A stretch of 64,000 nt of DNA from Limnohabitans sp. MMS-10A-178 (GCF_003063375.1 NZ_NERY01000001.1:1754341-1818340), one strand, 5' to 3'. Positions 28,932 through 37,934 are shown, numbered from the stretch's first letter. A program made the numbers and translations. Notes: a model not told the origin generated them from the sequence alone.

Positions 28932-28957
28932 TCATTTCTCTTTTGAAATTAACATTT

Positions 28958-28977
28958 AGCCCCGCAAGGGGCTTTTT
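28958..28977 (+). terminator. Rho-independent terminator after tRNA-Cys
   Basis: AGCCCC-GCAA-GGGGCT followed by TTTT, 26 bases after the tRNA. Confidence 0.8.
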
Positions 28978-29421
28978 GTTTTGTGCGTTTTAGTCGTATT
29001 CTTCCGGGGTTAAAAGGACAAGGGAAGGACAGAATACCAGTTCTTGAAAATGGCATCAACCTTTTAGCTCAACGATGCCGCGCACCATACGCATACTGGA
29101 TTTCTGTATTCTCAAGACCCCGCCCACTCCCCACCCCCCGTTTTCGAGGTGGTCCTATCCAGACTGGTTAATCACTGTTCTTCAGCCGCAATATAAAAAT
29201 CCAAGAATCTTTGTCCAACCTTGGACAAAGTGGTTTCGAGTTTTAGGGCTTCCTCATACTGGGGTACCAGAAATCGTTCAGCCCCCCCCCCTTAGTCTTT
29301 ATCACCCCTGATTGGAAATTAATGTTCATCTGACCCATTTATTGACACCAATTAGCCAATTAAGTTTAGTAACATCAAATCCAAAATCTGTTGTATCTAT
29401 CCAAATTTGAACAGGGACGCG
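28978..29421. other. Non-coding stretch before the DUF1800 gene, with possible remnants
   Basis: No convincing gene. It contains a Met-Pro-Arg-Thr-Ile-Arg-Ile start at 29075 in a frame with no further recognisable protein. It also holds a poly-C run near 29282 and one copy of the 59-base repeat (29170-29228). Codon use is unlike the neighbours. It may be mobile-element debris, but no transposase can be shown. Confidence 0.4.
29170..29228 (+). repeat. 59-base direct repeat, left copy, ending in a near-palindrome
   Basis: Matches 32789-32847 at 52 of 59 positions without gaps. It ends in TTGTCCAACCTTGGACAA, a palindrome except at the centre. The two copies bracket the DUF1800/DUF1501 pair. Confidence 0.75.
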
Positions 29422-31110
29422 ATGATGATCGAAACAACACAAGTTGAAATATCAGACAGCAATCTGCTTGCGCTGACTGTTCTGGCTAGTGCCTCTGCGC
29501 TCTCAGCATGTGGGGGTGGCACTGGCGCCGCTACAAACACGGCCTTAAATTCTCTAAGCCCCGCAGAGCTCAATGCCAAATTAACAGACGCTTCTCGTTT
29601 TCTTCGTCAAGCCACATGGGGCGGAACTCTGGCAGAAATTCGAGACTTGGCATCTACAGGTTCACAAAACTGGATCAATGGCCAAGCCGCTACGCCCACC
29701 AGTCTGAGCATGACGCGTTGGCTCATTAACAAGGGATTTAACGACGCTGCGGTGAGCACCAATGTGAATGGCGACGGGGGTTGGTCTCAAGCCATGTGGG
29801 CCAAATTGTTTGGGGCCACCGATCTCTTGCGCCAACGCGCAACGTTTGCCTTGTCTGAGCTTTTTGTTGTATCGTATTTGGGTCTGCCCATAAACTGGCG
29901 CAACTTTGCACTGGCCAATTATTGGGACGTTCTTGAAAAAAATGCATTGGGCAACTATCGCGATTTGTTAGAGGGTGTCACCTTGTCCTCGGCCATGGGT
30001 ACGTATCTCAACATGAAGGGCAGCCAAAAATTCAATGCCACCACGGGCAGAGCGCCCGATGAAAACTACGCGCGAGAAGTGATGCAGTTGTTCACCATTG
30101 GCCTTTATGAACTCAACTCGGACGGAACCCAAAAATTGGATTCACTGGGCAAGCCCATTGAAACGTACGACAACAACGATGTGCTGGGCTTGGCCCGCGT
30201 TTTTACAGGCTGGGACAATGCCACCGGCACAGACCCACAAGCTGAATTGGCAGCGACCGCCTACCGACATGGCCTGCCGATGAGCTTGAATGCCAGTCTT
30301 CACAGCCCCGAAGAAAAAAGATTTTTAGACGTGGTGATTCCTGCTGGCACAGATGGCATTACAAGTCTCAAGACAGCGCTGGACGCCCTTTTTAATCACA
30401 ACAACACTGCGCCGTTTGTGGTCAAACAATTGATTCAGCGCTTGGTCACCAGTAACCCCTCGCCCGCCTATGTGGGCAGAGTTGTGAAGGTTTTTGAAAA
30501 CAATGGCAAAAACATTCGAGGCGATTTGAAAGCTGTGTGGTCGGCCATCTTGACGGATGCGGAAGCCAGGCAAACCAATCCTCCCCCAAGCTTTGGCAAG
30601 CTCACAGAACCTGTTGTGCGTCTTTTGCAATGGGGCCACACCTTCAACGCCACATCCTCTGATGGTGCTTGGACTTTGGGTAATACAGACACCGACACCA
30701 CGCTAGGACAAATGCCGCTGCGTGCACCCAGCGTGTTTAATTTTTTCAGGCCCGGGTACATGCCGCCACAAACACAATTGGCCGCGCAAAATTTGCTGGC
30801 ACCTGAGTTTCAAATTTTGACAGAACCCACCGTGGTGAGCTATATCAACTACATGGCGGTCACCGTGAACAATGCGCGCAATGTCAAAGCAGATTACAGC
30901 TATGAAAAAACCTTGGCAGCAGACCCGGTCAGTTTGGTGGCACATCTCAACCTGTGCCTTGCTGCTGGCAATGTGTCTGACGCCAATCTAAGCCTCATTT
31001 CTTCAGCCGTCGGCAGCATTTCGGCCGCTACAGATGTAGGTGTTCTCAATCGCATTTACGCTGCCATTCTGATGCTAATGAGCAGCCCAGACTACCTCAT
31101 TCAAAGGTGA
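29422..31110 (+). CDS. DUF1800 family protein, probably exported
   Basis: 562 residues from the ATG at 29422, with an AGGGA ribosome site just upstream (29413-29417). A second ATG follows at 29425. The N-terminal region has a hydrophobic stretch ending in A-L-S-A-C-G-G-G-T, which could be a lipobox. The body matches the DUF1800 family: early R-F-L-R-Q-A-T-W-G, central A-R-E-V-M-Q-L-F-T-I-G-L-Y and L-A-R-V-F-T-G-W, and late L-G-Q-M-P-L-R-A-P-S-V-F-N-F-F-R-P. The biochemical role of the family is unknown. Such genes typically sit beside a DUF1501 gene, which follows here after 4 bases, so the two products probably act together in the cell envelope. Confidence 0.9.
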   Translation: MMIETTQVEISDSNLLALTVLASASALSACGGGTGAATNTALNSLSPAELNAKLTDASRFLRQATWGGTLAEIRDLASTGSQNWINGQAATPTSLSMTRWLINKGFNDAAVSTNVNGDGGWSQAMWAKLFGATDLLRQRATFALSELFVVSYLGLPINWRNFALANYWDVLEKNALGNYRDLLEGVTLSSAMGTYLNMKGSQKFNATTGRAPDENYAREVMQLFTIGLYELNSDGTQKLDSLGKPIETYDNNDVLGLARVFTGWDNATGTDPQAELAATAYRHGLPMSLNASLHSPEEKRFLDVVIPAGTDGITSLKTALDALFNHNNTAPFVVKQLIQRLVTSNPSPAYVGRVVKVFENNGKNIRGDLKAVWSAILTDAEARQTNPPPSFGKLTEPVVRLLQWGHTFNATSSDGAWTLGNTDTDTTLGQMPLRAPSVFNFFRPGYMPPQTQLAAQNLLAPEFQILTEPTVVSYINYMAVTVNNARNVKADYSYEKTLAADPVSLVAHLNLCLAAGNVSDANLSLISSAVGSISAATDVGVLNRIYAAILMLMSSPDYLIQR

Positions 31111-31114
31111 ATTT

Positions 31115-32551
31115 ATGCGCCACTCTGCTGACAATCCGCAACACTGGAACCGCCGGTCTATATTAAAAAGCAGCGCGGTTATTGCGCTGCAAAGATTGGG
31201 TATGCCCATGGCCAGCAGCCTGGGGCTGATGGCCAATGCGGCAGCCCAATCGGCCAACGATTACAAGGCCTTGGTGTGTGTGTTTTTATTTGGTGCCAAC
31301 GACCACTACAACACCGTCATTCCCTACGACCTCAGCACCCACAGCACCTACTTCAACATCCGCAAAGGCACCATCACGGCTGGGAGCATTTACGATGGCA
31401 TTGCCATCCCGCGCGATGCACTGGCCGCTACCGCATTGAGCACGCCATTAAGTGGTGGCCGACAAATGGCCCTCAATCCAGAAATGTCTGCATTGAAGTC
31501 TGTCTTTGAAAACAAGCGGGCCTCTGTCTTGATGAACATCGGCCCCTTGCTTGTACCCACTTCACTGGCCCAATACAACAACAAGTCGGTGCCCTTGCCA
31601 CCCAAGCTGTTTTCGCACAATGATCAGCAGGCTTATTGGCAATCTTCTTATCAAGCAGAAGGTGCTGCCACGGGCTGGGGCGGACGCGCTGCCGATCTTC
31701 TCATGAGCGGCAACTCGCGCTCTGCTTTAACCTGTATATCGGTCAATGGCAATGCCCTGTTTTTGTCTGGCCAAAATGCAATTTCGTACCAAATGAGCAC
31801 CTCGGGCGCCACCACCGTCAATGCCATTAGGAGCAAATCTTTGTTTGGCTCTGTAACATGTGCCAATGCGCTGCAAACATTGATCACTCAATCAAGTGCC
31901 ATTCCAATGGCCAACGATTATTCAACGGTTACCAAACGTGCACTGGACACCTACGATGGTATTCTTTCGGCCATCGGCACCACGGCATCCACCACTGTCA
32001 ATTCATTGTTTCCCACATCTGCAACCAACTCTCTTTCAGCGCAGCTCAAAATGGTGGCCAGACTGATAGAGCAGCAGTCCGTATTGGGTATTAAGCGGCA
32101 GGTCTTTATGGTGGGAATGGGGGGCTTCGATCTGCACGATTTTTTACCAACGCAACATCCTGCCTTGCTTCAAAAATTGAGTTCCGCCATGAAGGAGTTT
32201 GACGATGCCATGATTTCCTTGGGTAAAAGCAACCAGGTGACTTCATTCACGGCATCAGACTTTGGCCGAACACTGGCCTCCAACGGCGATGGCTCGGACC
32301 ATGGCTGGGGTAGCCACCATTTTGTGATGGGCGGCGCGGTCAATGGGGGTCGATATTTTGGCATTGCGCCAGAAATTGGATTGACCCACACCCAACAAGT
32401 TGGCAGTGGCAGGCTGTTGCCTTCTACCGCCATTGAACAGCTTGGGGCAGAACTGGCAACGTGGTTTGGTGTGAGTTCTACCGACGTCAAAACAGTATTG
32501 CCCAACGCCAGCAAATTCGACCTGAACAAGTTGGGGCTGTTTAAATCTTAA
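31115..32551 (+). CDS. DUF1501 family protein with Tat-like signal
   Basis: 478 residues, AAAGG ribosome site 7 bases before ATG. The N-terminus N-R-R-S-I-L-K-S-S-A followed by an Ala-rich stretch ending A-N-A-A-A-Q-S resembles a Tat signal. The body has L-V-C-V-F-L-F-G-A-N-D-H-Y-N, H-N-D-Q-Q-A-Y-W-Q-S, F-T-A-S-D-F-G-R-T and D-H-G-W-G-S-H-H-F-V, the conserved blocks of DUF1501, a family related to sulfatase/alkaline phosphatase folds. The Asp and His residues in these blocks could bind metal. The enzymatic role is not established. It forms an operon with the DUF1800 gene. Confidence 0.9.
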   Translation: MRHSADNPQHWNRRSILKSSAVIALQRLGMPMASSLGLMANAAAQSANDYKALVCVFLFGANDHYNTVIPYDLSTHSTYFNIRKGTITAGSIYDGIAIPRDALAATALSTPLSGGRQMALNPEMSALKSVFENKRASVLMNIGPLLVPTSLAQYNNKSVPLPPKLFSHNDQQAYWQSSYQAEGAATGWGGRAADLLMSGNSRSALTCISVNGNALFLSGQNAISYQMSTSGATTVNAIRSKSLFGSVTCANALQTLITQSSAIPMANDYSTVTKRALDTYDGILSAIGTTASTTVNSLFPTSATNSLSAQLKMVARLIEQQSVLGIKRQVFMVGMGGFDLHDFLPTQHPALLQKLSSAMKEFDDAMISLGKSNQVTSFTASDFGRTLASNGDGSDHGWGSHHFVMGGAVNGGRYFGIAPEIGLTHTQQVGSGRLLPSTAIEQLGAELATWFGVSSTDVKTVLPNASKFDLNKLGLFKS

Positions 32552-33279
32552 GCCTCAGCTAAAACTTTGACTTGACCCATCAGTTTTTCAAAGTGCGCTA
32601 AGTCTGGCGTGGAGTGGCCCGGTATTTTGGCCAAGTCGTCATAACGACAAAGTCGTAAGATTTCGGCGTAAAAAGCCAATTTTCAAAATCACCTATTTGC
32701 TTTTCGTTAAATGCCCCGCCCTGAAGCTCAAGGCTGTGCTTGGACGCAGGTGAAAGATCGGCTCAATAGCCTTGATCGACAGCACACAAATCACTGTTTT
32801 GCAGACGTAATCTAAAAATTCAAGAATCTTTGTCCAACGTTGGACAACAGGGGAGTATGAGCATGTAGCTCGGCAAAGTTGGATTGTTTCATAGCCGCTA
32901 TTCTCCGAAATTAGCGGACTTTGTTCCATCACTTTGGTACGGCAGGGAGGGGGCAGGTCACTTTGGGGTCCAGCGCCTGCGGCGCTGAAGACTGGTGACT
33001 ACTTCACCCGGGTAGGTCTTATTCATGACAAAGTCATATCCATATTCTTATTCCTAGTTGTTAGTTTGTGGAATACCGATGGGACTTTAATTCAGGAGGT
33101 TAACTCACCGAGATTTTGTGGTTGAATCTCACAAAACTAAACCTTGATTTAAAAGGCGTGATACTGGCACTTCGCTTTGAGAGTCAAATAAAGTTTCACG
33201 GTGGAAACGCCACTGTTAAGTTGCATGCGAAGAGCAAGTTTAGTCATAGTTTTTAAACAACCATTCCGAGGAGACAATC
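32552..33279. other. 728-base intergenic region with repeat copy and dyads
   Basis: No supported gene. The only long frame (minus strand, 32693-32932) has no recognisable domain and spans the repeat copy. It holds the right copy of the 59-base repeat (32789-32847), and an inverted repeat TTTTGTG/CACAAAA (33114-33120, 33130-33136) without a T run, about 145 bases before the next gene. Confidence 0.5.
32789..32847 (+). repeat. 59-base direct repeat, right copy, ending in a perfect palindrome
   Basis: 52 of 59 bases identical with 29170-29228, 3,619 bases apart. It ends in TTGTCCAACGTTGGACAA (32830-32847), a perfect 18-base palindrome that could be a protein-binding site or the tip of an interspersed repeat. 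Confidence 0.75.
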
Positions 33280-34263
33280 ATGAAAAAATCAAACAGTGTC
33301 ATTCAATTTAAAGTTTCAGCACTCATCGGCGCGATAGCCCTGAGCGCGTCTTTTGCCGCTCAAGCGCAAGCTTGGCCAAATAAACAAATTACATTTGTGG
33401 TGCCATTTACACCAGGCAGTGCCACCGACATCATGGCGCGTGTCATCGGTGAAAAGTTAGGCCCCCGTCTTGGTCAAACTGTGGTGGTCGAAAACCGCGT
33501 GGGTGCAGGTGGCACCATTGGCACTTCCGCGGTTGCCAAGTCAACACCAGACGGTTATACGTTTGTGGTGGTTTCAACGGGTCACGTGGTCAATCCGGTT
33601 CTGTACAGCAAGCTTAATTACCAATTGAAAGACTTGGCTGGTGTCAGTCCGCTGGGTACCTTGCCCAGTGCCTTGGTGGCAGCGCCAGGATTGGGCGTGA
33701 AGACTGTCAAAGAGTTGGTTGAAAAAGTAAGAGCTACGCCAAACGGTTTGAACTACGCCAGTGCAGGCGTTGGCAGTGCAGCGCATGTCAATGCAGAAAA
33801 ATTTGTAGTGGGTTTGAAACTCAAAGGTAACCACGTACCTTACAAAGGGACGCCACAGATGTTGGTTGACATTGCAGGTAACAACGTCGATTACGTGTTT
33901 GCACCCCTCATTTCTAGCGTGACCATGATCCGCGAAGGCAAGGTGGTGCCATTGGCCGTAAGCTCCGAAAAACGTGCTGTGGCTTTTCCCAATATTCCCA
34001 CCATGGCAGAGGAGGGCTACCCACAAGGTCAATTCAATTTCTGGATTGGCATGTTGGCCGCAGCACAAACACCCAAAGCAATCTTGGACAAAATGAACGA
34101 TGAAATCAATGCCATTGTCGACTTGCCGGATGTGCGTGATCGCTTTGAAAAACTGGGTGCATTGCCTTTCAAAATGAAGCCCGCTGCGTTTGACAAATTC
34201 ATTCAAGATGAAGCAGCAACGCTTGGTGAAGTTATGAAGGCCAGCGGCGCTAAATTGGACTGA
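33280..34263 (+). CDS. Bug/TctC-type solute-binding protein (tripartite tricarboxylate transport family)
   Basis: 327 residues. The Sec signal peptide ends in A-A-Q-A-Q-A. Mature part: W-P-N-K-Q-I-T-F-V-V-P-F-T-P-G-S-A-T-D-I-M-A-R, then V-E-N-R-V-G-A-G-G-T-I-G-T and Y-A-S-A-G-V-G-S, typical Bug contact loops that hold carboxylated ligands. Strong AGGAGA ribosome site. The family is hugely expanded in Bordetella, Comamonadaceae and relatives, where most members lack linked tctAB membrane genes, as here. The ligand is unknown. A second periplasmic-binding-like gene starts 3 bases downstream. Confidence 0.93.
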   Translation: MKKSNSVIQFKVSALIGAIALSASFAAQAQAWPNKQITFVVPFTPGSATDIMARVIGEKLGPRLGQTVVVENRVGAGGTIGTSAVAKSTPDGYTFVVVSTGHVVNPVLYSKLNYQLKDLAGVSPLGTLPSALVAAPGLGVKTVKELVEKVRATPNGLNYASAGVGSAAHVNAEKFVVGLKLKGNHVPYKGTPQMLVDIAGNNVDYVFAPLISSVTMIREGKVVPLAVSSEKRAVAFPNIPTMAEEGYPQGQFNFWIGMLAAAQTPKAILDKMNDEINAIVDLPDVRDRFEKLGALPFKMKPAAFDKFIQDEAATLGEVMKASGAKLD

Positions 34264-34266
34264 GCT

Positions 34267-35142
34267 GTGAACCCTTCATCAAACTCTGCCCTTCGGCTTG
34301 CCTATATTTCTGGAGGCTTTCCAGTCTGGGCTTTGTTTGTTGCTGAAAGCCAAGGCTTTTTTGAAGCGCATGGTGTGCAATGCAGTGTTACGCACACAGG
34401 CGCTTCTACAGTGCAAATGCAAGGCTTGCGCGAGGGAAAATTTGATGTTGGGTTACAACTGCCCGACCATGTGGTTCGTGCAGGCTTGAATGGCACCAAG
34501 CTGTGTGTGCTGGCCGCTCAGTCACATCCCCCCGATGTGGCGCTTGTGGCTTCGCCTTCCATTCAAAATATAGAACAACTCAAAGGCCATCGAATAGCCG
34601 TTGATGGTGCCCGAAGTGGTTATGCATTGTTGCTGGTTCAGTTGTTGTCCTCTTTGGGATGGACATCCAACGATTACCAATTGGTAGAAGTCGGTGACAG
34701 TCAGCAACGCGTTCAAGCATTGCGCAGCGGTGAACTGATGGCCAGCTTCATTAATCCACCCTTGGACAAAGCCTTGGTCAATGATGGCTTTGTCCGTTTG
34801 ACCACCACACGCCAAGCCTTCCCTAGTTACCCCGGCCCCGTGGTTGCTGCCCGAAGCGAATGGGCTGAGTCGCATCCTCTATTGGCAAAGGGATTTCAAA
34901 GCGCCTGGGCTGAAGCTTGGCGTTGGCTTTTGGAGCCTAGCAATCAAGCACAAGCCATCGAGATTGCGCTCAAACATTTAGGTGCTGAAGCCCCCTCTGC
35001 ACTTAACGCATTGCAAAATTTGCAACGTCAAGGCATGCCTCAAATTTCTGCAGAAGGCATGTCTCAGGTCATTGACTTGGTTTGGCGCAATGAATCAGTC
35101 GGCCAGAAACCAAGGCCCGAACCTGCCAGTTATTTCTTTTAA
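34267..35142 (+). CDS. NMT1/THI5-like substrate-binding domain protein
   Basis: 291 residues from GTG at 34267, 3 bases after the Bug gene. It resembles the SsuA/THI5 fold used by ABC importers of sulfonates, nitrate or pyrimidine precursors: early G-G-F-P-V-W-A-L-F-V-A-E-S-Q-G-F-F, a G-L-R-E-G-K-F-D-V-G-L-Q block, and L-K-G-H-R-I-A-V-D-G-A-R. No signal peptide is visible, so it may be cytoplasmic or have lost export. No ABC permease or ATPase gene is nearby. The arrangement suggests a shared ligand or pathway with the preceding gene, but this is inference. Confidence 0.8.
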   Translation: MNPSSNSALRLAYISGGFPVWALFVAESQGFFEAHGVQCSVTHTGASTVQMQGLREGKFDVGLQLPDHVVRAGLNGTKLCVLAAQSHPPDVALVASPSIQNIEQLKGHRIAVDGARSGYALLLVQLLSSLGWTSNDYQLVEVGDSQQRVQALRSGELMASFINPPLDKALVNDGFVRLTTTRQAFPSYPGPVVAARSEWAESHPLLAKGFQSAWAEAWRWLLEPSNQAQAIEIALKHLGAEAPSALNALQNLQRQGMPQISAEGMSQVIDLVWRNESVGQKPRPEPASYFF

Positions 35143-35155
35143 TTTTGGACTCACC

Positions 35156-35704
35156 ATGAACCCGATCGCATTGATACCCCGCCAAACTGTGCCTGCTCTT
35201 GATTTGGCTTTGACCACCGGTGGCCGCTATGTCAGCGGTCAAAATTCTGGTGAGCGTTTCGATTTGCTGGTTTTTTATCGAGGCTTGCATTGCCCCATTT
35301 GCGCCAAATATTTGTTGGAGTTGGAGCGCTTGGGAGAAGAGTTTCAAAAACGTGGCGTGCGAATCGTTGCCATCAGCAGCGATGAGGTCACACGAGGTCA
35401 GGCCATGGCAGACAAGGTGCAAGGCCGTTTCATTGAGTTTGCCTACGGTTTGGGTCTTGGCTTGGCCAGGCAATGGGGCTTGTACATCAGCACATCCAAG
35501 GGCAAAACTTCAATTGGATTGGATGAGCCAGCCTTGTTCAGCGAACCCGGTGTTTTTCTGATCAAGCCTGACCAAACCCTCTACTATGGATCCACGCAAA
35601 CCATGCCTTTCGCGCGCCCATCCTTTTCCGATTTGCTAGCGGCCGTCGACTTTGCAATTCAGAAAGATTATCCCGCTCGCGGTGAGTACACAGGCGAGGT
35701 TTGA
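35156..35704 (+). CDS. Peroxiredoxin-like (AhpC/TSA) protein
   Basis: 182 residues from ATG at 35156. An earlier in-frame start would overlap the preceding gene. The thioredoxin-fold motif V-F-Y-R-G-L-H-C-P-I-C-A-K-Y-L has a C-x-x-C pair, with the first Cys at the peroxidatic position. F-Q-K-R-G-V-R-I-V-A-I-S-S-D and P-G-V-F-L-I-K-P-D-Q-T-L-Y-Y follow the AhpC/TSA order. Probably reduces peroxides or thiol substrates in the cytoplasm. Two bases separate it from the OsmC-like gene, so the pair may act on the same oxidised substrates. Confidence 0.85.
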   Translation: MNPIALIPRQTVPALDLALTTGGRYVSGQNSGERFDLLVFYRGLHCPICAKYLLELERLGEEFQKRGVRIVAISSDEVTRGQAMADKVQGRFIEFAYGLGLGLARQWGLYISTSKGKTSIGLDEPALFSEPGVFLIKPDQTLYYGSTQTMPFARPSFSDLLAAVDFAIQKDYPARGEYTGEV

Positions 35705-35706
35705 AC

Positions 35707-36897
35707 ATGGCCGACAGCATTCACCGCACCGACGCCATTGATGGCCAAGGCTATCCACTTTGCTTCAAAACCCAAGCAGGACAAAACCGGCCAGGCGTGC
35801 TGGGCATCCACGACGCCCAAGATGTGTTCATCACGCATGCGCGCGCCATGGGGGGTCATCAGAAAGAAGCTGTGGTGAAAGAGGGGCAGACGGGCTCGAG
35901 CTGGCGCATGGTCAGTGACGAGGGGCCCGCGCTCAAGGGCACAGACCTTGCACCGTTTCCGCTGGGCTACATGTCTGCTGGCTTGCAAGCCGATCTGCTG
36001 CAACGCGTTAGACAACTGGCACAGGCGCAGGACATTTCTCTGACTAGCTTAAGCAGCAGTCTGGAAAACGACTACATGTTCGAGGGCTCATTCTTCAAAG
36101 GTACCGGTGTGGGGCATGCTTATGCGCCGCGATTTCAGGTGCGTGCTCAAAGCTCAGCGTCTGCTCAGCAGGTACAGGGTCTGGTGCGGCAGGCGGTGGC
36201 GGCTTCGCCCCTGTTGGCTTCGTGGGCCACGCCTTTGCACAACACCTTTGCTTTGTACGCCAATGGACGGCGCGTAACCTTGCGCGAATTGGCCTCTAGC
36301 ACGGCCACGGTTGATGACCCTTTCAAAACTTGGTCTCAGGCGCCCACCCCGCTGGCTAGCTCTGCCAATACCGATACGCTGCAAGACATCGTCAGCAAAA
36401 CCCAGCCCGTTGAAGTTAAAAACCCCACATCGCCTTCAGGCTGGGAGGCAGGGCGTGTGGATATTCCTATTCATGGTCATTCCGAATTGGCCGATGGTTT
36501 GGGCCGCAGCGTCACTTGGGCCAATAGGCTGGGCGGCTCTGCCTTCGCCATTCAAAGCGATGACCGCCTTGTGGGCGACCAAGCCCCAAGTGCACTTGCG
36601 CATGCCTATGCTGGCATTGCGTTTTGTTTCATGACGCAATTGCTGCGTTATGTAGAGCACCATCACATGAAAGTCAGGGCGCTGCGCATGGTGCAGCTCA
36701 GCCCTTGCCGCATTGAATCAAGTGTGGCTCAGGCCCAGCCTTTAGACACACACGTGTTTGTTCAGACCGACGAGACCGATGAGGTGATGGAACGACTCAT
36801 GCAAATGTCGGCCCGCACCTGCTACTTGCACGCAGCTTTAGGTCAGTCATTGGCGCCCCAGGTGAGCTTGGTTTTGAATGGTCAAGCGGTGTCATAA
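35707..36897 (+). CDS. OsmC-like protein with two OsmC-type halves
   Basis: 396 residues from ATG at 35707. OsmC/Ohr proteins are thiol peroxidases of about 140-190 residues with two conserved Cys. This protein is twice that. The first half (about 70-190) has P-L-G-Y-M-S-A-G-L-Q-A-D-L-L and F-E-G-S-F-F-K-G but lacks both Cys. The second (about 290-396) has A-F-C-F-M-T-Q-L-L and A-R-T-C-Y-L-H-A-A-L, fitting the two catalytic Cys positions. I infer a duplicated domain in which only the second half is catalytic. The upstream peroxiredoxin supports a redox role. Confidence 0.75.
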   Translation: MADSIHRTDAIDGQGYPLCFKTQAGQNRPGVLGIHDAQDVFITHARAMGGHQKEAVVKEGQTGSSWRMVSDEGPALKGTDLAPFPLGYMSAGLQADLLQRVRQLAQAQDISLTSLSSSLENDYMFEGSFFKGTGVGHAYAPRFQVRAQSSASAQQVQGLVRQAVAASPLLASWATPLHNTFALYANGRRVTLRELASSTATVDDPFKTWSQAPTPLASSANTDTLQDIVSKTQPVEVKNPTSPSGWEAGRVDIPIHGHSELADGLGRSVTWANRLGGSAFAIQSDDRLVGDQAPSALAHAYAGIAFCFMTQLLRYVEHHHMKVRALRMVQLSPCRIESSVAQAQPLDTHVFVQTDETDEVMERLMQMSARTCYLHAALGQSLAPQVSLVLNGQAVS

Positions 36898-36902
36898 CGC
36901 CT

Positions 36903-36932
36903 TTTGAAATTTCAAAAATTTCAAAAATTTCA
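36903..36932. repeat. Short AT-rich tandem repeat between convergent genes
   Basis: Three copies of a 10-base TTTCAAAAAT-type unit, each nearly self-complementary, between the OsmC-like and Bug genes. It could fold as a bidirectional terminator. Confidence 0.4.
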
Positions 36933-37934
36933 ATTGGCCTGTACGCCAGCTTTAATCAGCAGGCCGCCCAAGGTTTCAATCTCATTTTTCAAATGAGCTC
37001 TTAGTGCATTTGGTGTGGCTTGCTCAACGCTTACCGCTGATACACCCATGCCATCCAAGCGTTTGATCACATCTGGATCGGCAACAGACTTTTGCAAAGC
37101 AGCGGTCAGTTTGTCCAATACAGGTTTGGGTGTGCCCTTAGGTGCATAGAGGCCAAATGAAATGTTGATGTCAAAGCCTCTCACCCCAGCTTCTGCAATG
37201 GCAGGAGTGTCTGGCAAGGAGGGCAGTCTGCTTTTGCCGGCTGCAGCATAGGCCTTGATTTTGTTGGTCTTCACCGAGGGGACGGTGCCAGAAGTTTGAT
37301 CGCACAGAATATCGACCTGTCCACCCATCAAGTCAGTGAGCGCTGGGCCTGTGCCTTTGTATGGAATTTCATTAAGTTTGACGCCCAACACATTCATCAT
37401 CATCAAACCACACAAGTGTGAGGCAGAGCCAACGCCTGCATGCGCAAGGCTGACTTTGTTTTGATTGGTTTTGAGGTAGGCCACAAATTCATTCAAATCT
37501 TTGGGTGGAAATTCGTTTCTCGCCACAATCACCATGGGGCCACTGGTGGCCGAGCCAATGGGTTCAAAATCATCAACGGGGTGATAACTTAAATTCTTGT
37601 ACATGGCCAAGTTGGTGGCATGGCTCACATGAATCATGAGCAAGGTGTAGCCATCTGGTCTAGATCTGGCAACCTTAGCTGTTCCAATGCTGCCAGAAGC
37701 GCCAGCTGTGTTGTCAACCAAAATTTGTTGGCCCAGTATTTTTTGCATCGAGCCTGCAAACAGTCGGGTAATGGTGTCGCCAGGGCCGCCAGCCGCATAG
37801 GGCATCACCATGGTAATGGGCTTGGCTGGAAAGTCTTGCGCAGACACACAGCTGGCAGCGCCAAGCAGCAATACACCCACTACCTTGCAAAGCTTGGCTT
37901 GAAAAGATCGCGCTGAATTGAATGTCGAGTTCAT
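36930..37934 (-). CDS. Bug/TctC-type solute-binding protein
   Basis: 334 residues. The signal peptide ends A-S-C-V-S-A-Q-D. Family motifs: F-P-A-K-P-I-T-M-V-M-P-Y-A-A-G-G-P-G-D-T, V-D-N-T-A-G-A-S-G-S-I-G-T and L-A-H-A-G-V-G-S-A-S-H. Same receptor family as the protein at 33280, but only moderately similar, so they bind different ligands or are old duplicates. It is followed on the same strand by nothing nearer than the OsmC-like gene end. A CMD-family gene lies upstream (37 bases), suggesting one transcript with it. The ligand is unknown. Confidence 0.92.
   Translation of the reverse strand: MNSTFNSARSFQAKLCKVVGVLLLGAASCVSAQDFPAKPITMVMPYAAGGPGDTITRLFAGSMQKILGQQILVDNTAGASGSIGTAKVARSRPDGYTLLMIHVSHATNLAMYKNLSYHPVDDFEPIGSATSGPMVIVARNEFPPKDLNEFVAYLKTNQNKVSLAHAGVGSASHLCGLMMMNVLGVKLNEIPYKGTGPALTDLMGGQVDILCDQTSGTVPSVKTNKIKAYAAAGKSRLPSLPDTPAIAEAGVRGFDINISFGLYAPKGTPKPVLDKLTAALQKSVADPDVIKRLDGMGVSAVSVEQATPNALRAHLKNEIETLGGLLIKAGVQAN

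Noticed and set aside
29075..29311. Start of a REP-associated transposase (M-P-R-T-I-R-I)
   Set aside because: Only the first few residues resemble that family. The rest has a Pro/Ser/Gln composition with no catalytic motif.
32693..32932. Minus-strand frame of 79 codons as a gene
   Set aside because: No ribosome site stands out, no domain is recognised, and it runs through the 59-base repeat and palindrome.
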